NCBI RefSeq assembly: GCF_037325665.1
Contig: NC_090259.1
Span: 36,423,914-36,487,913 of the forward strand
Direction: 5' to 3'
DNA length: 64,000 nucleotides
Source of the DNA: Littorina saxatilis
Lineage: Eukaryota > Mollusca > Gastropoda > Littorinimorpha > Littorinidae
The notes under the pieces are model-generated. The model did not search any database. It saw only the letters and a list, made by a program, of their open reading frames with translations, and had not been told where the DNA came from. This document shows positions 54,286 through 64,000 of this stretch, piece by piece (position 1 is the first letter of the stretch; each line of letters begins with the position of its first letter). Made by a program: the position numbers and the translations under genes.

Positions 54286-57200
54286 TGTTACGAAGCGGTT
54301 TACTCGTATTTGTGGTAATGTGTATTGTTGTAAATAGAATAGACTATAGCGATGGTCAGACATTGGAAAGGGCTATAGGCTGCATACCGTCGCGTTGACC
54401 GCAGTGGAACCTTTGTGTAACTGACAAGGTTTTTCACGTGCAAGTAATGCAGACGACAGCTCACTGGCAATGTCATAGCAAGAACGACTTTGTAAAATCA
54501 GTCGCCGTCAAGGAGCCAAGCTCGACTCATGTTTTTCGTAACACGTTAGCAGACGGGCTCCTGTTTTAGGTATCTGACTGAAGAAGGATGAAGACTGACG
54601 AACTTTCCCTATCAGTCTACGTGATATCTTCCATTTTCATATTCATGCCAGGCCGGCGACTGTACTAAATGTTGGCTTTACACTCTTTTGAGGTATGTTT
54701 GAAACCGGTTATATTTTCATGTCATGTTGTCGTATGTGAGAAGAGTGACTGTTTCTGTGTTTAACGTTATTGTGTAGGCCTAAGCTATTGTGCTACACTG
54801 CTTAAACATGTGAGGGTTTTACGTAACGTTTTCTTGGTTTTAGAAAACAGGAATTAACGTGTAAATAATTATATTGGCTCATGCAGCTTAATATGTTGGA
54901 CGAGTGAGTATTTTTATTGTGCGAGTGAAAGAAACTAAAGACAAGTTGACTTATGGACTATAAACTTTACAGTGTTCCAACTGGAGGGTTTTCATCGACG
55001 GAGGCTGAACTGAACTGGTGACTGCGGCTTGGTGTACATGACCATGGCATGGAGAGCTGGCAGAGTTCTACAGTTAGCCGCCGAGACGAACTGGAAGGAT
55101 CAAGGACTACGTCAAGCAATGGTTGCGGTGTCGTGAGGACTGGTGCATCCTTGTCAGTCGTCTGAAGGACTTACAGCCATACCAACATCTTGAGGGCCGA
55201 AAGATGGCAGTAGGGTAACGTACAGTAGAATACCTATTCGTCTTACCTGTTAAGCTGCTTTGTTTGAGCCAAAAGGTGTCTGCGTCTTGGACTGTAGAGT
55301 TTCTTGCGGTGTTGTCGGCCTAGGGTACTGGTCGAAGCCCGGAAATGATTTTGTGATGTAAAAAGCTTTGTAAACAATAATAATTAGTCTTGGCAGTGTC
55401 AAGATCCATTTAACACCAGGTTTTTGCGTGTGTGAGTGAGTGTGCGCTTGTGCCTTGTAAGCTACTGTAGCGGACAACTATTCAGATTACATTCAAGCCT
55501 GTAAACAAATACTAAACTTATAGAGTGGTGTAGAGGCATATATGATTGTCTAAAAACCGGGCTATACCACTCCATAACATCTGGCGCCCAATAGTGTTTG
55601 TTTGTTTGACCCTTTAGCAGTATTGTTTTCTATCTCAAGGCACGTGCGCTTACACGGGTGTGAATGATTGTTTTGTTTGTCCTGTTTGTCCAGTAACATT
55701 TTCAGATTTAATTTGATTTTTGATTTGATGTGTTGACTGGTATATTCTTGCAAGGCCAATGTCTAACTCGAGTTTCATTCATATTTTTTTTTTAAACAGC
55801 TTCTGAACATGACGCCTGTATATAATTCTTTTGATTTTTTGGATAATCTCTGATCGAGATTCAGAAAATTTCATCGTTTTTTCAACAATTCATTTTCTTT
55901 TGAGGAAAGGGGGTGATGTTACGAAGCGGTTTACTCGTATTTGTGGTAATGTGTATTGTTGTAAATAGAATAGACTATAGCGATGGTCAGACATTGGAAA
56001 GGGCTATAGGCTGCATACCGTCGCGTTGACCGCAGTGGAACCTTTGTGTAACTGACAAGGTTTTTCACGTGCAAGTAATGCAGACGACAGCTCACTGGCA
56101 ATGTCATAGCAAGAACGACTTTGTAAAATCAGTCGCCGTCAAGGAGCCAAGCTCGACTCATGTTTTTCGTAACACGTTAGCAGACGGGCTCCTGTTTTAG
56201 GTATCTGACTGAAGAAGGATGAAGACTGACGAACTTTCCCTATCAGTCTACGTGATATCTTCCATTTTCATATTCATGCCAGGCCGGCGACTGTACTAAA
56301 TGTTGGCTTTACACTCTTTTGAGGTATGTTTGAAACCGGTTATATTTTCATGTCATGTTGTCGTATGTGAGAAGAGTGACTGTTTCTGTGTTTAACGTTA
56401 TTGTGTAGGCCTAAGCTATTGTGCTACACTGCTTAAACATGTGAGGGTTTTACGTAACGTTTTCTTGGTTTTAGAAAACAGGAATTAACGTGTAAATAAT
56501 TATATTGGCTCATGCAGCTTAATATGTTGGACGAGTGAGTATTTTTATTGTGCGAGTGAAAGAAACTAAAGACAAGTTGACTTATGGACTATAAACTTTA
56601 CAGTGTTCCAACTGGAGGGTTTTCATCGACGGAGGCTGAACTGAACTGGTGACTGCGGCTTGGTGTACATGACCATGGCATGGAGAGCTGGCAGAGTTCT
56701 ACAGTTAGCCGCCGAGACGAACTGGAAGGATCAAGGACTACGTCAAGCAATGGTTGCGGTGTCGTGAGGACTGGTGCATCCTTGTCAGTCGTCTGAAGGA
56801 CTTACAGCCATACCAACATCTTGAGGGCCGAAAGATGGCAGTAGGGTAACGTACAGTAGAATACCTATTCGTCTTACCTGTTAAGCTGCTTTGTTTGAGC
56901 CAAAAGGTGTCTGCGTCTTGGACTGTAGAGTTTCTTGCGGTGTTGTCGGCCTAGGGTACTGGTCGAAGCCCGGAAATGATTTTGTGATGTAAAAAGCTTT
57001 GTAAACAATAATAATTAGTCTTGGCAGTGTCAAGATCCATTTAACACCAGGTTTTTGCGTGTGTGAGTGAGTGTGCGCTTGTGCCTTGTAAGCTACTGTA
57101 GCGGACAACTATTCAGATTACATTCAAGCCTGTAAACAAATACTAAACTTATAGAGTGGTGTAGAGGCATTTATTCCCCCCTCTGCTTCTTTGCCTCTGT

Positions 57201-58252
57201 AAACTTGTAGGGGTAGTTATTTTTCGATAATGACCCAGCAACCAAACAAATAACGACCCAGCAACAGCCTGAATCCTCGATAGTGCAATGGGTTGAGAGG
57301 TTGTTCTGTTTCGGTACTACTTTTTACGACTGAAAAGTTCCGAACGCTCTAATGTACGAAGTATACATCTCTGGAGCAAACAATACAAACATACCGCATT
57401 TAAATGAACAACTACAGGCCTGAACACATGAATCTCCATATAAAATCCATGAGTTCGGTTGTTTTCTGAATCTCATCTGCCGTGCCGTCAAGCCGTTCAT
57501 CACAAGCAATTTCCCAAGGCAAGTAACTCATACTTTGTCTAGCGACAAGAGTAGTTCCCCTTCTTTTCACTCAGTTCCTTCGACAACAGACTGCAATCCG
57601 ACGGTCAGTTTTCAACAATATTTCATTTAATAAACAGATCACACGCAACCAAATGCACACATCTCATCAATTTAAACAACATAAAGGGGTTTCATACACT
57701 ATTTTCCCCAGAAAACTGAACTTCATACAGTTTTTAACGTTGGAACACGGGTGCAAAAGTTCGTCTGCTAGTCCCATTTGACGAAAAAACATTATCCTAA
57801 GCGATACTAAAACATATACAGAACACACAATATCTGCCTTTGCCGCCACGGCAGAATAACAGCATATCTGTGTACTTGATTTTAGCCCAAAATAGGAAAA
57901 CTGACAAGAAGTGTTAACAGAATGGAATGATTTGCACGGAACTATACAACCGCGCATTAATCGATCGCCTGCGCAGGTTGACTGGTTGAGAGAATAGGAT
58001 TCGATCAAACTTTCGCAAAAAAACTCCTCTTTTCTTTGAATAACTGAAGAAAGGAGGAATAAAGAGGTTACACACCTCGTCTCAGTGATTATCAAAAATA
58101 ATGGTCTCAGTTCGCGGTCATGAAAAAGCTCGCTAAAGCTCGCATTTTTCATGATCCGCTAACTTCGACCATTATTTTTGATAATCACTGAGACTCGGCG
58201 TGTAACCTCTACATATGATTGTCTAAAAACCGGGCTATACCACTCCATAACA
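54286..58252. mobile_element. Non-coding LTR element fossil, young, with a nested insertion
   Basis: Two direct repeats starting TGTTACGAAG and ending CCATAACA: 5' LTR 54,286-55,579 (1,294 bases) and 3' LTR 55,917-58,252. Five bases GTATG flank the whole element (54,281-54,285 and 58,253-58,257). Directly after the first LTR lies a primer-binding-like TGGCGCCCAA (55,582), and before the second a purine tract (55,902-55,916). The interior is only about 340 bases without coding capacity, so it is a TRIM-like non-autonomous element. It looks whole apart from one ~1.04-kb insertion in the 3' LTR. The LTRs look practically identical, which suggests a recent insertion. Family not assigned; orientation is plus by the position of the primer-binding-like site. 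Confidence 0.85.
57171..58212. mobile_element. ~1.04-kb insertion with a terminal hairpin
   Basis: This sequence is absent from the matching place in the first LTR (near 55,540). It has a long hairpin at its right end (58,055-58,210; stem GTCTCAGTGATTATCAAAAA and inverse) and no transposase. No clear target duplication is visible. Its identity is unknown; it is a non-autonomous DNA element by appearance. Confidence 0.5.
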
Positions 58253-58740
58253 GTATGGTTGGGGCCACGTAATATAAGGTTTTGATTAAGGTCGTTCCCC
58301 GCATTATTTGCTATCAATTGTTTCGTGTTATCTAGTTTCAATCAAAGTTGATCAAAGTTTGCTAAAACCAAAATATTCCTCGCGAAACCTGGTTTCTTCT
58401 GCGACAAAGCTAACAAAACAATTCGTTTATGTTGCTAAATATCCTTCCTTGTTCAGTGTGTGCTTTATAGCTGAGGTAAACAGCCAGTAGCTCTCGGTCT
58501 GTATGAGTGTAGTTGATGTGTCTGGTGACACAATAGGTCTTCTGAGTCATACACTCATTTAAAATATATTGTCAAGGTCGAGTGCCTGTTGAAATAATTG
58601 CTCTTGGCTGATGTCAACACAGCTGTCACAGTTAACTTTGGGATTTCCCGGAAATCGTCTACCTGTTGTCGTACAGATATGTGCATGCACACACAGAGAA
58701 TATTATTTTGCTTTGTCCAGACTCGTATTTTGTTTGAGTA

Positions 58741-59046
58741 CTTAAAGCTGTGGTCTATTTATGACTTTCCGGGGCTACGAGGTTGACAAATAGGGATACA
58801 ATCATGTACAGAATTCTGTACAGCAAACGCTACCCGAAACCCCACCTATACGGCGTGTATGACCTTGAGAGCTTCAGTCAACGCTTGAATTTTGCAGGGA
58901 TAACATCCGGTTTGCTATCTCAAGACTGATCATATTTTATCTTCAAGATAGATCAAGGGGAAAAAATAAACGCCACGGCGAAGATTCGAACTCTCGACCT
59001 CAAGACTTCGTGTCTCATGTCCTAACCACTAGGCTACTGCGCCAAT
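58741..59046 (-). mobile_element. tRNA-headed SINE, minus copy
   Basis: Reading the minus strand from 59,046: a tRNA-like head with an A-box-like TGGCGCAGTAGCCTAGTGG and B-box GAGTTCGAATC, then a body (AGCAAACCGGATGTTA, CAAGCGTTGACTGAAGCTCT, GTACAGAATTCTGTAC) ending near 58,741. The body is almost identical to the plus copy at 59,441, while the heads differ. Confidence 0.7.
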
Positions 59047-59440
59047 TGAGAAAAGTAGGAAAAACATTGATATGAATTCATGTTATGTTATTCTTGAAGC
59101 AGCATGATTTATATCTCTATCCGCCCATTGTTCAGAAGTGAATACATGTATAACTATTTCTTTGATGTCTGTTTTCAACTGCACAGAGCTTTGGAGAGAT
59201 TCAATTACTGTTCTTGTCATTTTTCTTGCATGTTGTAAATAGAGATATCGCAGCTATTTGCATGGCGCGAATGTCGTGTAGCATGACGGTGTAAACATGT
59301 ACTGCGATTCCGTGAAACATGTTTGCAAATAAAGGCAAATTTAAATGGCAATTTTTACGTTTTTGCAACGCATGAATGGTAATTCAAGCGTAGAATGATA
59401 TAAAATTATCATTTTTTTAACAAAATCTTTGACAACACTG

Positions 59441-59752
59441 GTGAAGTGGCCCAGCGGTTAAGACATCGGCCCCGACATTTCGAGGCCCCGATCGAGGCCT
59501 TGAGTTCGAATCCCTGCCAAGTCGTATATTTTTTCTGCTCGATCCTTCTTGACAAATATGCTCAGCTCTGAGAGAGCAAACCGGATGTTACCACTGCAAA
59601 ATTCAAGCGTTGACTGAAGCTCTCAAGGTCATACACGCCGTATAGGTGGGGTTTCGGGTAGCGTTTGCTGTACAGAATTCTGTACATGATTGTATCCCTA
59701 TTTGTCAACCTCGTAGCCCCGGAAAGTCATAAATAGACCACAGCTTTAAAGG
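59441..59752 (+). mobile_element. tRNA-headed SINE, plus copy
   Basis: It starts GTGAAGTGGCCCAGCGGTTA (A-box-like), has a B-box TGAGTTCGAATCCC at about 59,503 and the same body and 3' end (CATAAATAGACCACAGCTTT) as the minus copy. The two SINEs point away from each other, their bodies forming ~175-base inverted arms. Confidence 0.7.
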
Positions 59753-59759
59753 GATTATA

Positions 59760-60770
59760 TCTAACAAGAAAACTGTCTCAAATAGCCTCAAGAGCTCTAC
59801 AGTTCAGGTTGGGGGTTGTAATTATGTGAGCACACACCAGGAATACCTTAAAATAAACGTTTGACCGCTGAGTTTCTCAATTGAAAACGGCTGTGTTTTG
59901 AGTGGGCGGTAATTCTCATTTCGTCCTACCTTTTGACCCTGAGTATTGCATGCGCTATTCCTAGAGATACAGATCTGAAATTGAGCCGAGAACTAGGGAG
60001 TTCGTTTTGGGAGTTGAATAGATGACAACGCACACGAGGTAGGTTTTAGAATCAGTGCTTGAGCGTTCTATTTTTCAAATCTGAATGCAGTGTTTGATAG
60101 TCATTGCAGACCGTGATATTCTCCAACGGATATTTTGTTTGTTTCTGTTATGCGAAGCGTTTTCGCCCTGTATGGCACGGTATTTGCATGCGTAAGCTAG
60201 ACTATAGGTTGGACTTCCTCAATCCAACGGTCTTGATCTAGATCTGCATTGACGAATGGGTAGCTATGGAAACTAAATAAATAATGATGACGACCAAAAG
60301 TCCGGACTCAGGAGAGCTGGGCGAAGCAAACCGCTCGCTGAATAAAATTCATTTAATTATTTGGCATAGGTTCGGAGCAGTTTTGAGCAAATCATTGCAC
60401 ATGTTTGTAAATGACAGTAGAACGAATGTCTCTTGAACTTTTCAAGGTCCAAATCGTCAGAAATCTTTCCAAAATGGCGCCTCCGGTATACTGTCTTTAA
60501 GCATATCATCCTCTTGAAATTTCGAGTGGTGTCATCTCTTTAATTTTTACAAGTATAAAATACAGACCTTCTTGCTCTTGTAACTTAAACTAATTCAATC
60601 ATATCAGAGTAGCTGTGTGTGTTTGTCATGGAAACACTGCTAGCTATAACATTCATACGCGCACACACAGGCACACACGGACATACAGACAGACACAGAG
60701 TTCAGTTACGAATCACAAAGCAAATATATATAATATATATGTATGATATCTATATAGATAGATATATAGA
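59760..60770. other. No gene recognised
   Basis: Spacer without supported features. The left 60 bases may belong to the SINE 3' flank. Confidence 0.4.
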
Positions 60771-60778
60771 TAGATAAC

Positions 60779-60975
<197 letters not shown>

Positions 60976-61339
60976 ATTTGATTTCAAATGCGTGCACATA
61001 TTCTTTTTATACAACGTATTTTTACTTCCTTAATCACACTGTTTAAACGTTCGACGTTGAAGTTGGTACTAAACAAGTCTTACCCGACACATCTAGGCTG
61101 TCTGTCTGTCTGGAACAAGCGCCCCCCATTTTCCTTTTTTATGAGTCGGGCTTTCTCCGTCTAGCTTCGACACAGCCAGATGACAACAGTTCTGAAAAAA
61201 GACGTTCTACACATGTGAAATAGATTCATGTATGTGTGTACGTGACCGATCATATTGTGTCAATCGATTGTGTTCGTGTCAGTGTGTGGGTATTATGTTA
61301 GACTGATTTCAACACGGCCGTGCATATGATACTAAGAAA

Positions 61340-61935
61340 ACTTGCAAAGAAAAACTGAATTGAAGAACTATAAGCTTCTCATAACATGCTAAGAAAAGCT
61401 GTAAACAGAAGCCTAGTTGAAGAACTATGAGCTTCATATAATACAACAAGAAACGCTACAAACAAGTACATAATTGAAGAACTATGAGCTTCACATAATA
61501 CAATAAGAAACGCTATGGATAAACGAGAACTTAATAAAAGAACTTTAAGCTTCACACAATCTACTAAGAAAAACTACAAACAGGAACCTAACTTCAAGCC
61601 TCTCATAATCTACTGAGAAAAACTACAAACAGGAACCTAACTTCAAGCCTCTCATAATCTACTGAGAAAAACTACAAACAGGAACCTAACTTTAAGCCTC
61701 TCATAATCTACTGAGAAAAACTACAAACAGGAACATAACTTCAAGCCTCTCATAATCTACTGAGAAAAACTACAAACAGGAACCTAACTTCAAGCCTCTC
61801 ATAATCTACTGAGAAAAACTACAAACAGGAACTTAACTTCAAGCCTCTCATAATCTTCTATGAAAAACTACAAACAGGAACATAACTTCAAGCCTCTCAT
61901 AATCTTCTATGAAAAACTACAAACAGGAACTTAAT
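61340..61935. repeat. 49-bp tandem array with older ~57-60-bp units at its left
   Basis: From 61,573 to about 61,930 the period is 49 bases (ACTACAAACAGGAACCTAAC then TTCAAGCCTCTCATAATCT), eight copies. To the left, 61,345-61,570, related but longer units carry an extra TGAAGAACTATGAGC segment and are diverged. Confidence 0.9.
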
Positions 61936-61961
61936 TGAAGAACTTTAAGCCTCTCGTAATA

Positions 61962-62304
61962 CAGGGGCGGATCAGTTCATTTTATGGGGGGGGTTTCCAA
62001 AAGTATATTGTGAAGATATGGGTGTGAAGGCGCGAAGCGCCGAGCCGACGGCGCGAAGCGCCTAGCTTGCTAGGGGGGTCCGGGGGCATGCCCCCCCGGA
62101 AAATTTTGAAAAAAAGGATGCAAAATGGTGCAAGCTGGTGCATTCTGAGGATGATCATTACCAGTTCCAGGCAGCAGATTTTGTCACTGATTAATACCCA
62201 CAAAATTGAAACTCAACCCAAAAAAACACACAAAAATATTTTTATTTTTTGGCTGGGGGGGGGGTTTCCGGAAACCCCAGAAACCCCCCCCTCGTCCGCC
62301 CCTG
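61962..62304. mobile_element. hAT-type MITE with CAGGGGCGGA ends
   Basis: CAGGGGCGGATC at the left and GTCCGCCCCTG at the right. The interior has GGCGCGAAGCGCC palindromes and GGTCCGGGGGCATGCCCCCC, as in the 22,012 element. TAATA occurs next to both ends. Confidence 0.75.
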
Positions 62305-62309
62305 TAATA

Positions 62310-62740
62310 TACAAAGCTACTGAACAGGGACCTATTTGAACAACTTGAAACCGGCTTCACTCTGAAATTATACCACCAGTCAAATCACGGTAAAAACCCA
62401 TTCTAAATAGGTTTTAATCAGACAGTTTAATACGTAGCAAACATACAAAAGTAAACAAAAGAGGGGTAGCCAGCTCATTTCCAGCAGGAGAACTGTTACA
62501 GTTTTAGCAGACGGACTTATTTATATTCTACACGTAATGCGGCTAACAGGAAGTATCGTGACAAGATGAAAGCGACCTCAGACAAAAGAATTTCGAACAC
62601 AAACTATGATCCTTATTTGACACACTGAAAATGTTCAAGTCAGTGAAAAGTGACAGGAAATATGTTAAACAAATACCGTAGCCGTCAGACTGTTCAGGCA
62701 AGGGCCCGAGCATCACACAGGCAAAGAAACAACGGCCTGA
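62310..62740. other. No gene recognised
   Basis: Spacer between the MITE and the large microsatellite; nothing supported. Confidence 0.4.
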
Positions 62741-62754
62741 CCAAACTGACAAAC

Positions 62755-62976
62755 ACAGACAGACATACAGAAAGTCAGACAAGCAACACAACAGAATGGC
62801 TGACAGTGACAGACAGTCGGACAAATAAACAGACAAGCAGACAGACAGACAGACAGGCAGGCAGAAAGAGAAACAGACAGACAGACTGAGAAACTGACAG
62901 ATAGACAAACATACAGAGAAACAAACAGACAGAGAAATAGACAGAGAAACATACTGACAGACAGAGAGACAGAGAA

Positions 62977-63009
<33 letters not shown>

Positions 63010-63330
63010 GAAACATACAGACAGACATACAGAGAGACAGACATAGAAACAGACAGACAGAGAAACATACAGACATAGAAACATACAGACAGACATACAG
63101 AGAGACAGACATAGAAACAGACAGACAAACAGACAGACAGAGAAACAGACAGACATAGAAACATACAGACATACAGAGAGACAGACATAGAAACATACAG
63201 AGAGACAGACATAGAAACAGACAGACATAGAAACATACAGACAGATATGACAGACAGAGAAACAGACAGACAGACAGAGAAACATACATACAGACAGACA
63301 GAGAAACATACATCCAGACAAACAAACCGT
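62755..63330. repeat. ~575-bp GACA/CATA/GAAA compound microsatellite
   Basis: Degenerate CAGACAGACAGAGAAACATA-type higher-order units. Minus-strand frames of 150-280 Cys/Ser/Val-rich residues are artefacts of a period that keeps all frames open. Confidence 0.95.
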
Positions 63331-63344
63331 CCGAAACATCACTC

Positions 63345-63662
63345 GTACTTTGAATAGTGAGTCCCAACTCGTTACTACACAGTCTCGACAACAGTCAGTC
63401 GCGGACAGCCAGACAGCTTGAGAGCCAAACAGACAGACAGCCAGACAGCTAGGCCGAAAAACAGACGAATAGACCAAATCTTACCTTAAACTTTGAATAG
63501 AGTCCCACAACTCGTTATACCCTGCCTCTATAAGTGCCAGTCGCAGACAAGCACACCGATCAGACAGTCAACCAGAGACAAACAGACACACTCTTACCTG
63601 CTCTTTGAAAAGTGAACCCATCAACTTTCTGCTACGCTGTCTCTGTAACCTTTCTGAGAAAG
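63345..63662 (-). repeat. Three exon-like tandem repeats, two with splice donors
   Basis: Related segments at about 63,350-63,420, 63,488-63,575 and 63,601-63,662 (anchor TCAAAG followed by a donor on the minus strand). The right unit reads ATG GGT TCA ... (MGSLFKEQ) up to CAG|GTAAGAG at about 63,598; the middle unit ends AAG|GTAAGAT at about 63,483. They could be 5' exons of gene A, which lacks its start, but phase does not fit directly. Confidence 0.35.
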
Positions 63663-64000
63663 TGAGTAGAATGGAGGTCCACAAACTAATGCAGACGTGA
63701 CTGTCAGTCAGTCCTGACGCGTCCAGTGGCACAGGCTTAATGACTGAATGCAGTCAACACACGTCTACCTGGCCCGTGTGTCGATGTTGACTAGACCGGG
63801 AAGTTGAAGTAGTTTTTTTCTCTCTTCTTTTTTGAAGTGCATGCGTGAATGCTGACACACTGGATCAATATTATCTGAACTGAGGCATATAAATGTATTT
63901 TTGATAACTGGGTTGAATTAAGGTCTAAGGTATGTCGAACCATATCAGCGTGTGTGTGAAGTGTGTAAGAATGATGTAGGTCTTGTATGTCATATTTAAA
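63663..64000. other. No gene recognised; possible upstream region of gene A
   Basis: Non-repetitive sequence to the right edge. It could hold the gene A promoter if the repeats at 63,345-63,662 are its first exons. Confidence 0.25.

Noticed and set aside
55250-57108. Two identical 75-residue minus-strand frames
   Set aside because: They are the same position in the two LTRs of the non-coding LTR element; duplication, not gene conservation, explains the identity.
59441-59525. Functional tRNA gene
   Set aside because: A- and B-box-like motifs are present, but no good cloverleaf can be drawn by eye and the sequence continues into a SINE body shared with 58,741-59,046.
62543-63477. Frames of 150-282 Cys/Ser-rich residues
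   Set aside because: Translations of the GACA/CATA microsatellite; all minus frames are open.

Overview
The window is eukaryotic, repeat-rich DNA, most likely from a marine gastropod mollusc (a Littorina-like caenogastropod is my best guess). The basis is intron-split genes of the animal kyphoscoliosis peptidase (KY/hillarin) family, several dispersed repeats of a kind I associate with gastropod genomes, abundant CA/GA/GACA microsatellites, and SINE, LINE and MITE fossils. The species assignment is inference.

The only two convincing host protein genes are tandem paralogues, both on the minus strand. Gene B (coding exons 28,726-37,593) can be assembled from eight exons whose summed length is 2,883 bases, an exact multiple of three (960 residues). 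It has an N-terminal MGCGSS acylation motif, a long acidic disordered region with minisatellite-coded repeats, a transglutaminase-like domain with an intact Cys-His-Asp triad, and C-terminal KY Ig-like domains. Gene A (43,344-51,382) has seven recognised exons with nearly the same sizes and phases, but its first exon or exons are not identified and it carries one more C-terminal repeat unit. They are products of one tandem duplication and probably cytoskeletal or membrane-associated proteins.

Layout from the left. 1-6,240: hairpin repeat, a dispersed repeat interrupted by two tandem copies of an ~850-bp TIR element, a candidate first exon, and a pogo-type transposase fossil. 6,240-16,800: a locally amplified block holding four copies of an exon-like basic segment and two copies of a CxxC segment, embedded in AGGTCTGTGTTCCCC minisatellites and punctured by MITEs, SINEs, hAT-like pieces and an RNase H-bearing LINE. 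17,000-28,700: repeat fossils, including three SINE insertions across 9-21 kb with perfect 12-13 bp target duplications and an 842-bp GATC-rich MITE. 28,700-51,400: the two KY-like genes, with transposons and simple repeats in their introns and a 22-copy 48-bp minisatellite between them. 51,400-64,000: foldback element, a pogo-like element with a nested LINE, 86-bp tandem array, a recent non-coding LTR element with a 1-kb insertion in one LTR, two divergent SINEs, a 49-bp array, a hAT-type MITE, a very long GACA-type microsatellite and three exon-like tandem repeats near the right edge.

I found no rRNA, CRISPR or bacterial-style features. Almost all long open frames outside the KY genes and LINE fragments are translations of tandem repeats.
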